Below, piece after piece: positions 1-5,254 of a stretch of 6,183 bases of DNA; position 1 is the stretch's first letter, and every line of letters starts with the position of its first letter. Location: NCBI GenBank assembly GCA_003241175.1, contig QFOI01000395.1, positions 1 to 6,183 on the forward strand, in the 5' to 3' direction. This DNA comes from Pseudopedobacter saltans. GTDB taxonomy: Bacteria > Bacteroidota > Bacteroidia > Chitinophagales > Chitinophagaceae. The translations under genes were made by a program, and so were the position numbers. Under the pieces are notes generated by a model. The model had not been told where the DNA came from. It did no database searches and saw only the letters and a list, made by a program, of their open reading frames with translations.

Positions 1-204
1 TCGCACTTCATATTGTTCAAAATCAATGTCATGCGTACCATTGCCATGCGTAAAATATACCACGACCGTGAAAGCATGACGATGTGGTTTTTCGATATAA
101 TGATGAAATGTTTCCAAATGTCTACGTAGCGTATTGGCATAAAACTCGTGGTTATGCTCAAACTGCTGGAACTGCTCTAGCTTAAGTGTGTTGATAGAAT
201 CCAT
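1..204 (-). CDS. AraC-family transcriptional regulator, N-terminal part (cut by window edge)
   Basis: The minus strand is open from an ATG at 202-204 to the window edge, giving 68 residues with no stop. The start is MDSINTLKLEQF. Around residues 41-67 there is a run HRHAFTVVVYFTHGNGTHDI followed by DFEQYEV. This is the usual shape of the cupin-like sensory domain of AraC/XylS regulators: a histidine pair, an aromatic/hydrophobic strand, a glycine-rich turn and then 'DF..YEV'. The DNA-binding helix-turn-helix domain would lie outside the window, so the family call rests on the N-terminal pattern only. The gene is divergent from the DUF983 gene, with 89 bp between the two starts. No ligand or target can be inferred. 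A non-regulatory cupin protein is the main alternative. Confidence 0.72.
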   Translation of the reverse strand, partial: MDSINTLKLEQFQQFEHNHEFYANTLRRHLETFHHYIEKPHRHAFTVVVYFTHGNGTHDIDFEQYEVR

Positions 205-266
205 ACAATGTCCGAATATTACAATTACCTGCGCTAATTTACAGAAAGATTGAGCCATTTCCAATA

Positions 267-274
267 TAACTTTG
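267..274 (+). promoter_or_regulatory. Bacteroidota -7 promoter box for the DUF983 gene
   Basis: TAACTTTG matches TAnnTTTG, the -7 element of the Bacteroidota primary sigma factor. It ends 19 nt before the ATG at 294, so transcription should begin around 278-281 with a leader of about 15 nt. No good TTTG/TTG -33 element is seen at the usual 19-21 bp spacing, so the call rests on the -7 box and its position. Confidence 0.5.
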
Positions 275-293
275 TCCTCATAATAATAATATC

Positions 294-770
294 ATGAAAC
301 AACATACTACCAAACCAAGCGCCAATTTGCTAAGCAATATCTTACAATGCAAATGCCCTAAATGTAGAGAAGGAAAATTGTTCACACAACCCAATCCATA
401 CAAACTCAAAGAAGTATTATCCATGCATCATGAATGTCCAGTGTGCAAACAACCTACCGAGATTGAAGTGGGATTTTATACAGGCGCTGCCTATGTAGCC
501 TATGCTCTTACAGTTGCACTAGCAGTGAGCATTTTCGTCGCATGGTATGTCTTGATTGGGTTTACGTTTTCTTTGGATGACAATCGTATTTTCGGATGTT
601 TGGCAACGACAATTGTGGGAATTGTTGTAATGACACCTGTCTTTATGAGATTGTCACGAATCATTTGGTTAAGCTTCTTTGTACATTTTGATCCTAACTG
701 GAGAACGAACGGGATCGGAGATTACGAAAGAATTAATCCAATAGGGATGGAATCTGCTCGTCAGTTTTAA
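294..770 (+). CDS. DUF983 family zinc-ribbon membrane protein
   Basis: This 158-residue protein has the DUF983 layout. A short N-terminal segment carries two Cys pairs, C21-x2-C24 (CPKCREGKLF) and C48-x2-C51 (CPVC), probably a zinc ribbon; C19 is an extra cysteine. They are followed by 'EVGFYTGAAYVAYAL' and hydrophobic segments at about 65-92 and 98-118, with another hydrophobic stretch near 121-131. It should sit in the cytoplasmic membrane with the zinc ribbon exposed. The biochemical role of the family is not established. The ATG follows an A/T-rich leader without a Shine-Dalgarno sequence, as is normal in Bacteroidota, and lies just downstream of a -7 box. The gene appears monocistronic, since a strong hairpin terminator begins right after its stop. 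The family assignment is firm; function is unknown. Confidence 0.88.
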   Translation: MKQHTTKPSANLLSNILQCKCPKCREGKLFTQPNPYKLKEVLSMHHECPVCKQPTEIEVGFYTGAAYVAYALTVALAVSIFVAWYVLIGFTFSLDDNRIFGCLATTIVGIVVMTPVFMRLSRIIWLSFFVHFDPNWRTNGIGDYERINPIGMESARQF

Positions 771-803
771 ATAAAAAAGGAGGTCGCTGACCTCCTTTTT
801 TAT
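771..803. terminator. Bidirectional intrinsic terminator between DUF983 and FKBP genes
   Basis: A perfect 15-bp inverted repeat (771-785 pairs with 789-803) has a 3-nt loop GCT. The GC-rich core GGAGGTC/GACCTCC is flanked by A6 on the left and T6 on the right, so each strand reads as a hairpin followed by a U tract. It fills almost the whole 36-bp gap between the convergent stop codons at 770 and 807, and should end both transcripts. Confidence 0.93.
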
Positions 804-806
804 TGG

Positions 807-1244
807 TTACTTTTTGATATCCAAAAGTTCTACTTCAAAAATCAACGTGCTATTGGGTCCGATCTCGGCACTCACTTGTTGAGAACCATAAGCCAGATCA
901 GATGGTAGGAACAATCTCCACTTACTTCCAACTGGCATCAGTTGAAGTGCTTCCGTCCAGCCCTTAATCACCCTATTCAATGGAAATGTTGCAGGTTGTC
1001 CACGCTTTACGGAGCTATCGAAAATAGTACCGTCGATAAGTGTACCATGATAGTGGCAGGTAACAGCGTCCGTTGCGCCTGGTTTTTCGCCGTTTCCTTC
1101 TGCAATTATTTCATATTGTAATCCGCTTGGTAGCGCTACAACACTTTCTTTTTTAGCGTTTTCTTCCAAAAAAGCCTTTCCCGCTTCTTCATTTTTCTGC
1201 GCTTTCTCATTTTTCATAGCGAAGAGTCTATCTGCAATACCCAT
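807..1244 (-). CDS. FKBP-type peptidyl-prolyl cis-trans isomerase
   Basis: This 145-residue protein catalyses cis-trans isomerisation of prolyl bonds. Residues 1-35 form a charged helix-prone segment (FLEENAKKE) like the end of the N-terminal domain of FklB/FkpA proteins. 'LPSGLQYEII' then leads into a complete FKBP domain at about 39-144. Residues that line the FKBP pocket are recognisable: Y65, F75-D76 (GTIFDSS), V92-I93 and W96 (VIKGW), Y119 (AYG) and F136 in 'NSTLIFEVELL'. There is no signal peptide or lipobox, so it should be cytoplasmic. The N-terminal dimerisation domain is much shorter than in E. coli FklB, so dimerisation may be weak or absent. The start is supported by a -7 promoter box 20 nt upstream. 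It is apparently a single-gene unit ending at the shared terminator. Confidence 0.93.
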   Translation of the reverse strand: MGIADRLFAMKNEKAQKNEEAGKAFLEENAKKESVVALPSGLQYEIIAEGNGEKPGATDAVTCHYHGTLIDGTIFDSSVKRGQPATFPLNRVIKGWTEALQLMPVGSKWRLFLPSDLAYGSQQVSAEIGPNSTLIFEVELLDIKK

Positions 1245-1263
1245 ATTTTACTTTTTGTTTCGG

Positions 1264-1271
1264 CAAAGATA
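1264..1271 (-). promoter_or_regulatory. Bacteroidota -7 promoter box for the FKBP gene
   Basis: On the minus strand the sequence reads TATCTTTG, an exact TAnnTTTG match whose last base lies 19 nt before the ATG at 1244. The leader is A-rich with no Shine-Dalgarno sequence. No convincing -33 TTTG lies at 19-21 bp. The same octamer TATCTTTG stands in front of the NdpA-family gene (2772-2779). Confidence 0.55.
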
Positions 1272-1354
1272 AAATTTTAGCGAAAAATCTCCTATCTAGA
1301 ACGAGAACTTGTGTTGTATTCAACTTTTTTATATGTTTGGTTGTTCTATAAATT

Positions 1355-1372
1355 AATATACCGTGGTATATT
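1355..1372. repeat. Perfect 18-bp dyad in divergent promoter region (candidate operator)
   Basis: AATATACC-GT-GGTATATT is a perfect 8-bp inverted repeat with a 2-bp spacer. It lies in the 170-bp spacer between the divergent FKBP and 1415 genes, 42 bp before the ATG at 1415 and 110 bp from the FKBP start. A TTTG at 1336-1339 would place a degenerate -7 region (TACCGTGG, 1359-1366) 19 bp downstream, inside the dyad. That would suit an operator overlapping the promoter of the 1415 gene. The regulator is unknown, and the short loop and AU-rich arms make a terminator unlikely. Confidence 0.45.
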
Positions 1373-1414
1373 GCAACCCAACCCGAATTTAAGTTTATTA
1401 AAAAACATTGAAAA

Positions 1415-2017
1415 ATGATTTCTAATGAAACAACCCCTACCGACAGAGGAGTACAATCTGTCTTTAACAAATCTTTCATTTGTCTTCTAGGAGTGATGCT
1501 CCTATTGTGGTTTATATTGATCATATGGGCCGTAATAAGCTCTGTGCATCACATATTTAGCAAGACCACACAATCTGATGATTTCTTCAATGGCATTCTT
1601 TTCAGTCTTGGAGCTGCGATTTCCTTGATAGCATTTTCTTTCATAGTGTTGAAAAAAGAAAGATTCTACACGCACATGATAGTCAATGAAGAAGGATTGA
1701 TCTATTTTGACAAATATAGATTTAGACAAAGCAAAATCATACGGTGGCAGCAGATTGTCAGCTCTCCCATCAAAAACAACAAAAACGAAAGAGACATCTA
1801 CCTCAGGCATATTTTCTCAGGAAGCAAACAGATTATCTTTTGGTACACTCAAAACTCCAAATTGTTTCTTTTAAAAGAAAATTTTGGAGGTTATGGGCCT
1901 TTTCCGTTTCTATATGCCAATAAAAATACGCTTCGAAATGCGTTCATCAAAGGGGTACTAACTTATAGGAAGGACTTGCGAATCGATCCCAAACTTTTGA
2001 GATTCGTCGTCGCCTAA
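1415..2017 (+). CDS. Two-helix membrane protein of unknown function with soluble C-terminal domain
   Basis: I do not recognise a named family. The 200-residue protein has two strongly hydrophobic segments at about 21-43 (CLLGVMLLLWFILIIWAV) and 59-79. Between them is a short polar stretch, and a soluble domain of about 120 residues follows. That domain begins 'VNEEGLIYFDKYRFRQSKII' and then 'RWQQIVSS'. A beta-rich start with an I-x-W-x-x-I turn after two helices is reminiscent of bacterial PH-like/YcxB-type membrane proteins; this is an impression, not an assignment. Both termini should be on the same, probably cytoplasmic, side given K80-K81 and R83 after helix 2. The C-terminus is basic (residues 170-196). 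The ATG is preceded by an A-rich run. The gene stands alone and its stop overlaps that of mtgA. Confidence 0.75.
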   Translation: MISNETTPTDRGVQSVFNKSFICLLGVMLLLWFILIIWAVISSVHHIFSKTTQSDDFFNGILFSLGAAISLIAFSFIVLKKERFYTHMIVNEEGLIYFDKYRFRQSKIIRWQQIVSSPIKNNKNERDIYLRHIFSGSKQIIFWYTQNSKLFLLKENFGGYGPFPFLYANKNTLRNAFIKGVLTYRKDLRIDPKLLRFVVA

Positions 2018-2619
2018 TGAATCAAAGCTACTATATCTGGATCGTTTTTAATATGTGACATTTGATTGAGGATCCAGTTGGCATGCCACTGAACATAACG
2101 CTCGTGTGAAGTCGGTTGAAACCTTTTGGGATTGGGAAGACATGCGATAATCAAGGCAGCTTCTCTCCTTGTCAAATCTTTAGCAGGTTTATGAAAATAG
2201 TATTGAGAAGCTGCTTCCACGCCGTATATGCCTGGCCCCATCTCAATCACATTGAGGTAGACATTTAAAATTCGTTTTTTGCCCCAAACTATTTCTATCA
2301 CTTTAGTAAAATAAAACTCCGGCACTTTACGCACATATTTCATGAAGCCTTCACCTTGCCATAAGAAAACATTTTTGGCTGTCTGTTGGCTAATGGTACT
2401 TGCGGCACCTCCCCTAACCCTTTTCTTGTGTTTTTTCGAAAGACTTTTTTCCAATGCATCCCAATCAAATCCTCCGTGGTCTGGAAAAAGCTGATCTTCA
2501 CTAGCGATTGCAGCCAACTTTATATTGGACGGAATCTCGTCAGAACTCACGTAATCCCTTTTTAAGCCATTCGGACCAAGCCAACTACCTAGTTGTGTAA
2601 GTGTTATTGGTGGCATCAT
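2014..2619 (-). CDS. mtgA: Monofunctional biosynthetic peptidoglycan transglycosylase (GT51), membrane anchor out of frame
   Basis: MtgA polymerises lipid II into glycan strands at the outer face of the cytoplasmic membrane. The 201 residues contain the GT51 hallmarks: 'PPITLTQLGSWLG' (3-15); motif I 'AIASEDQLFPDHGGFDWDAL' (37-56) with catalytic E41; motif II 'RGGAASTISQQTAKN' (69-83); motif III from K98 through 'VIEIVWGKKRILNVYLNVIE' (107-126); and 'GVEAASQYYFHKPAKDLT' (133-150). The catalytic domain looks intact. This frame lacks the N-terminal signal anchor that GT51 enzymes of this class carry. It stays open 23 codons upstream of the ATG pair at 2614-2619 (to a TAA at 2689-2691) but offers no ATG or GTG there and only a poor anchor. 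A convincing anchor lies in the next frame at 2616-2678. I infer that the ancestral gene spanned 2014-2678 (about 221 codons) and that a one-base shift separates the parts. As written, the product would be cytoplasmic and probably inactive in the cell. Confidence 0.88.
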   Translation of the reverse strand: MMPPITLTQLGSWLGPNGLKRDYVSSDEIPSNIKLAAIASEDQLFPDHGGFDWDALEKSLSKKHKKRVRGGAASTISQQTAKNVFLWQGEGFMKYVRKVPEFYFTKVIEIVWGKKRILNVYLNVIEMGPGIYGVEAASQYYFHKPAKDLTRREAALIIACLPNPKRFQPTSHERYVQWHANWILNQMSHIKNDPDIVALIH

Positions 2620-2678
2620 AACCTTACAGTCGAGGTAAGGAACAAATACAAACAGATTTTCAATATACGCTTTGCCAT
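2616..2678 (-). pseudogene. Detached N-terminal signal anchor of mtgA (different frame)
   Basis: On the minus strand an ATG at 2676-2678 opens a 20-codon reading frame, MAKRILKICLYLFLTSTV plus two residues, ended by TGA at 2616-2618. K3-R4 and K7 followed by ICLYLFLTSTV is a classic positive-inside signal-anchor start, and it sits exactly where the mtgA anchor should be. It is 59 nt, not a multiple of three, from the catalytic-frame ATG at 2619, so it is one base short of being in frame. One extra G in the GG at 2622-2623 would join the parts as ...TSTVRV-MMPPITLTQ..., though the actual site of the shift could be anywhere in about 60 nt where both frames are open. The TGA overlaps the first ATG as ATGA, so the downstream part could be translated by reinitiation. 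Confidence 0.7.
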
Positions 2679-2771
2679 TGAGATTAGATTACGCTGCGAA
2701 GTTAGCATTCCCAACTATTTTTTTGAAAACTTCCTTGATGCATTTATGAAAATCAACCTAAAAAAGGATAT

Positions 2772-2779
2772 TATCTTTG
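2772..2779 (+). promoter_or_regulatory. Bacteroidota -7 promoter box very close to the NdpA-family start
   Basis: TATCTTTG is an exact TAnnTTTG match ending only 7 nt before the ATG at 2787. With usual spacing the transcript would start around 2782-2784, leaving a leader of only a few bases. No good -33 TTTG is seen at 19-21 bp. This would be the promoter for the three-gene unit 2787-5211. Confidence 0.5.
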
Positions 2780-2786
2780 CCTTATT

Positions 2787-3833
2787 ATGACGGGAACAGA
2801 AACAGTAATATTGCAACAAGTAATTGTACACAAAATTGGAAACCCAACAAGAGGTGAAGAGTTAAAACTCTCCGCCAATCCACTGACGTTAAACGATGAT
2901 TTAGTCAAGGGGCTACTCAACAAATATTTTTTGGGAGCATTCAATGAAAATGACCGTTACCATTTTTCACACTTGACTGACGTATCTCTTAATGAAGTCT
3001 ACAACTATGTCACTTCCATCTTCGAAAATCCAAAATCCTTTTACGAACAATCCGTATGGCTTGCGCAGTTTCTGTATAGTAAGAGTACGCATGTCAAGGT
3101 TAAAGAGGGCGAACTATATGTTGCCTCTTTTGATAATGTCCTATTGGACGGAGAAGAGGTACAGGCTGTCGGTATTTTTAAAAGTGAGAGTAAGGAAACT
3201 TTTCTAAAAGTCTTTCCACATGGCGAAAGTTATGAGGTAGCACAGGAAGAAGGTATCAACATCAACAAGTTGGATAAGGGTTGTCTTATATTTAGAAAGT
3301 CTAAAGAGGACGGTTATATTTGTTGCGCCGTGGATGCAACCAACAAAAACAACGAAGCTCAATATTGGATCAATGATTTTTTGCAATTAAAACCCTACGA
3401 AGACAGTTATCACAATACCGAAGACTACCTGTCTTTATGCAAACAGTTCATCACGGAAGAATACCCTGCCAAATTTGAAGTTTCCAAAAGCGATCAAATC
3501 GATATGATGAATAGATCCATGGATTTCTTCAAAACCCAGGATCAGTTTAGCATGGACAATTTCACGCAAGATGTGATGCATCATGAAGAAGTGATCGACT
3601 CTTTTAAGGATTTTAAGCAAAGGTATGAATCTGCACATGACATTGCAATGGAGGACGATTTTGACATACATCTTTCTGCAGTCAAAAAACAAGCAAAATT
3701 CTTCAAGCAGGTTTTAAAACTAGACAACAATTTTTCTATTTACATTCACGGAAGAAGAGACCTAGTGGAAAAAGGTTTGGATGAAGTCACTGGGCAGCAA
3801 TACTATAAATTTTATTATCAAGAAGAAAAATAA
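2787..3833 (+). CDS. Nucleoid-associated protein, NdpA/YejK family
   Basis: The 348-residue soluble protein matches the pattern of Bacteroidota homologues of the nucleoid-associated protein NdpA (YejK). Seen in order are 'LQQVIVHKIGNPTRGEELKLS' split over residues 9-29; 'LNDDLVKGLLNKYFLGAF' (35-52); a segment of 'KVKEGELYVASFDNVLLDGE' type (about 104-123); then 'VGIFKSESKETFLKV' (128-142); 'GININKLDKGCLIF' (155-168); and 'NNEAQYWINDFL' (187-198). The C-terminal half is highly charged and helix-rich, with a DNA-associated role known only for the family. The ATG at 2787 is the only reasonable start, because the conserved VIVHK strand begins 12 residues later and no other Met follows for over 200 residues. 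It is the first gene of an apparent operon, 15 nt ahead of the lipoprotein gene. Its cellular role in Bacteroidota is not well defined. Confidence 0.85.
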   Translation: MTGTETVILQQVIVHKIGNPTRGEELKLSANPLTLNDDLVKGLLNKYFLGAFNENDRYHFSHLTDVSLNEVYNYVTSIFENPKSFYEQSVWLAQFLYSKSTHVKVKEGELYVASFDNVLLDGEEVQAVGIFKSESKETFLKVFPHGESYEVAQEEGININKLDKGCLIFRKSKEDGYICCAVDATNKNNEAQYWINDFLQLKPYEDSYHNTEDYLSLCKQFITEEYPAKFEVSKSDQIDMMNRSMDFFKTQDQFSMDNFTQDVMHHEEVIDSFKDFKQRYESAHDIAMEDDFDIHLSAVKKQAKFFKQVLKLDNNFSIYIHGRRDLVEKGLDEVTGQQYYKFYYQEEK

Positions 3834-3848
3834 CCAAAACAACATAAA

Positions 3849-4262
3849 ATGAAAATTCAAAAAACAATTGGTATACTTTTACTATTGGTCGGATTTATAG
3901 CGTTTCTACCCTCGTGCAATTCTGATATAGCCTTCCAAAAACTAATGGAAAAAACAGCAAAAGACATAAATAAACAGTGCCCCATACAAGTTGACAGTGA
4001 TATGGTTTGGGATAGTGTAAATGTTTTACCAAACAAAACATTCCAATACTACTATACAATCAAGAATTTTGAAGCTTCAGATATCGACACTATCAATGTC
4101 AAAAAAGAAAGGACTCCAATAATGCTTAACTCAATTAAGTCGGAAGCCTCCATAAAAATATACAGAGACCACAAGACAACTTTTTTATACGTTTTTAAAG
4201 ACAAACTTGGGAAACCCGCATTTTCCATAACTATTACACCCGATATGTATAGCAAAAAATAA
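3849..4262 (+). CDS. Small putative lipoprotein of unknown function
   Basis: The 137-residue product starts with a lipoprotein signal: M-K-I-Q-K, then the hydrophobic run TIGILLLLVGFIAF (6-19), then LPSC with the lipidated cysteine at 23. Proline at -2 is a slightly unusual lipobox. Residues after the Cys (N-S-D) give only weak hints about inner versus outer membrane sorting. The mature part of about 115 residues has no recognised enzyme motif. It contains 'DINKQCPIQVDSD' (37-49), 'DSVNVLPNKTFQYYYTI' (55-71) and a C-terminal 'KPAFSITITPDMYSKK'. The C-P-x-x-V-D ... D-S-V ... Y-x-Y-T pattern looks like a conserved small extracytoplasmic domain, but I cannot name it. One non-lipid cysteine (C43) remains. 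The gene is 15 nt after the NdpA gene and 4 nt before the phosphodiesterase gene, so the three are almost certainly cotranscribed. Confidence 0.82.
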   Translation: MKIQKTIGILLLLVGFIAFLPSCNSDIAFQKLMEKTAKDINKQCPIQVDSDMVWDSVNVLPNKTFQYYYTIKNFEASDIDTINVKKERTPIMLNSIKSEASIKIYRDHKTTFLYVFKDKLGKPAFSITITPDMYSKK

Positions 4263-4266
4263 TAAA

Positions 4267-5211
4267 ATGAAAAATCAAGTAGGTCTTGTAATTTTTTTTG
4301 GATTATTGTCTGGGTTAATACAGGCACAATCTTTCAAGATATTGCCTTTGGGTGTGCATGGAGGATTGGAGGAAAACAATCTGTCTGCTTACCTAGTTGG
4401 CAACAAAAACAGTTCACAATATATCGCCATGGATGCCGGCACCTTAAACGCTGGTTTACAAAAATGCGCACACAAATATTTCAAAAAAGAACCTATAGAT
4501 GTTATTCAAAACAATATAACTGCTTATTTCATTTCGCATCCGCATTTGGATCACTTGGCAGGTTTGGTACAGAATTCACCTTCTGATACTAAGAAAACAA
4601 TCTATGGTTTGGGCTTTACGATCGAAGCATTTGAAAAACACTATTTCAGTTGGGATACCTGGGCAAATTTCGGAGATATTGGAGAAAAACCAATTTTAAA
4701 AAAATATCATTTACAAACCATGCAAATTGGAATACCTGTCACAGATAGTTCCACAGGTCTTATAGTTGCAGCCTATCCATTATCACATTCTAATCCCGGA
4801 AAAAGTTCCGCCTTTTTAATCGAAAATCAACAACACGACTATTTATTATATCTTGGAGACACTGGAGCCGACTCAATTGAAAAACATGACAACCTAAAAC
4901 AACTTTGGCAAGTCGTCATCCCATTGATAAAACAACATGTATTGAGCGGAATTATGATTGAAGTATCCTATCCGAATAGTCAACCAGACAAATCTTTGTT
5001 TGGTCATTTAACACCCAAATTGCTCAATTCAGAATTGTCCGTTTTGGCAAATATGGGCGGAACTGAAAACCTTAAAAACCTCCCCATTATCATTACGCAC
5101 ATTAAACCTGACGGCAACAACGCATCCATCATCAAAAAAGAACTAGAAAAGGAAAATCCATTTCAGGTAAAATGGATCTTTCCCAAACAAGGTAAGATGA
5201 TAGAACTATAA
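4267..5211 (+). CDS. Exported class II 3',5'-cyclic-nucleotide phosphodiesterase (metallo-beta-lactamase fold)
   Basis: This 314-residue protein should hydrolyse cAMP and/or cGMP to the 5'-nucleotide using two metal ions. Residues 1-20 are a signal peptide (hydrophobic 5-18, likely cut after IQA, before Q21), so it should act in the periplasm. The mature part begins 'SFKILPLGVHGGLEENNLSA', typical of PDE1/CpdP enzymes. It carries the class II signature 'SHPHLDHLAG' (90-99), with metal ligands H91, H93, D95 and H96. Other expected ligands or conserved positions are H174 (YPLSHS), D198 (LGDTG), H247 (FGHLTP) and H278 (THIKP). 'HYFSWDTWANFGDIG' (125-139) also fits the family. The catalytic set is complete and the length is usual. 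It is the last gene of the unit, 4 nt after the lipoprotein gene, and is followed at once by a hairpin. Substrate preference cannot be read from sequence; another MBL-fold hydrolase is a less likely alternative. Confidence 0.88.
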   Translation: MKNQVGLVIFFGLLSGLIQAQSFKILPLGVHGGLEENNLSAYLVGNKNSSQYIAMDAGTLNAGLQKCAHKYFKKEPIDVIQNNITAYFISHPHLDHLAGLVQNSPSDTKKTIYGLGFTIEAFEKHYFSWDTWANFGDIGEKPILKKYHLQTMQIGIPVTDSSTGLIVAAYPLSHSNPGKSSAFLIENQQHDYLLYLGDTGADSIEKHDNLKQLWQVVIPLIKQHVLSGIMIEVSYPNSQPDKSLFGHLTPKLLNSELSVLANMGGTENLKNLPIIITHIKPDGNNASIIKKELEKENPFQVKWIFPKQGKMIEL

Positions 5212-5243
5212 CGAAACAAGAGAAAAATTTCTCCTGTTTCGTT
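5210..5243. terminator. Probable bidirectional terminator between phosphodiesterase gene and thrC
   Basis: An inverted repeat pairs 5210-5225 with 5228-5243, with one A-C mismatch (5219/5234) and a very short AT loop, so the innermost pair is probably open. It begins inside the TAA of the phosphodiesterase gene and ends 12 bp before the thrC stop at 5255-5257. The U tracts are short on both strands, so it is weaker than the 771-803 hairpin. Its position between convergent genes supports a terminator role. Confidence 0.7.
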
Positions 5244-5254
5244 TGGAATTTCAT

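Noticed and set aside
1228..1524. 98-residue open frame on the minus strand
   Set aside because: It overlaps the FKBP start, the divergent promoter region and the start of the 1415 gene, and its translation shows no domain character; the flanking genes explain this DNA.
2656..2688. In-frame upstream extension of the mtgA catalytic frame as the true N-terminus
   Set aside because: The 23 extra codons contain no ATG or GTG start, and their translation (ENLFVFVPYLDCKV) is a poorer anchor than the neighbouring frame, which has both an ATG and a Lys/Arg-flanked hydrophobic run.
2761..2779. Imperfect inverted repeat AAGGATA / TATCTTT before the NdpA gene
   Set aside because: Short, imperfect and AT-rich, and it overlaps the -7 box; not distinguishable from chance.
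2593..2790. 65-residue open frame on the plus strand upstream of the NdpA gene
   Set aside because: It runs antisense to the mtgA 5' end and overlaps the NdpA start and promoter box; the predicted peptide has no recognisable features.
3435..3692. Minus-strand open frame inside the NdpA-family gene
   Set aside because: It is a shadow of a well-supported coding region, with low-complexity His/Ile-rich translation and no motif.
4052..4327. Minus-strand open frame of 91 codons over the lipoprotein/phosphodiesterase junction
   Set aside because: It is antisense to two well-supported genes that have clear signal sequences; the hydrophobic look comes from the reverse complement of AT-rich codons.
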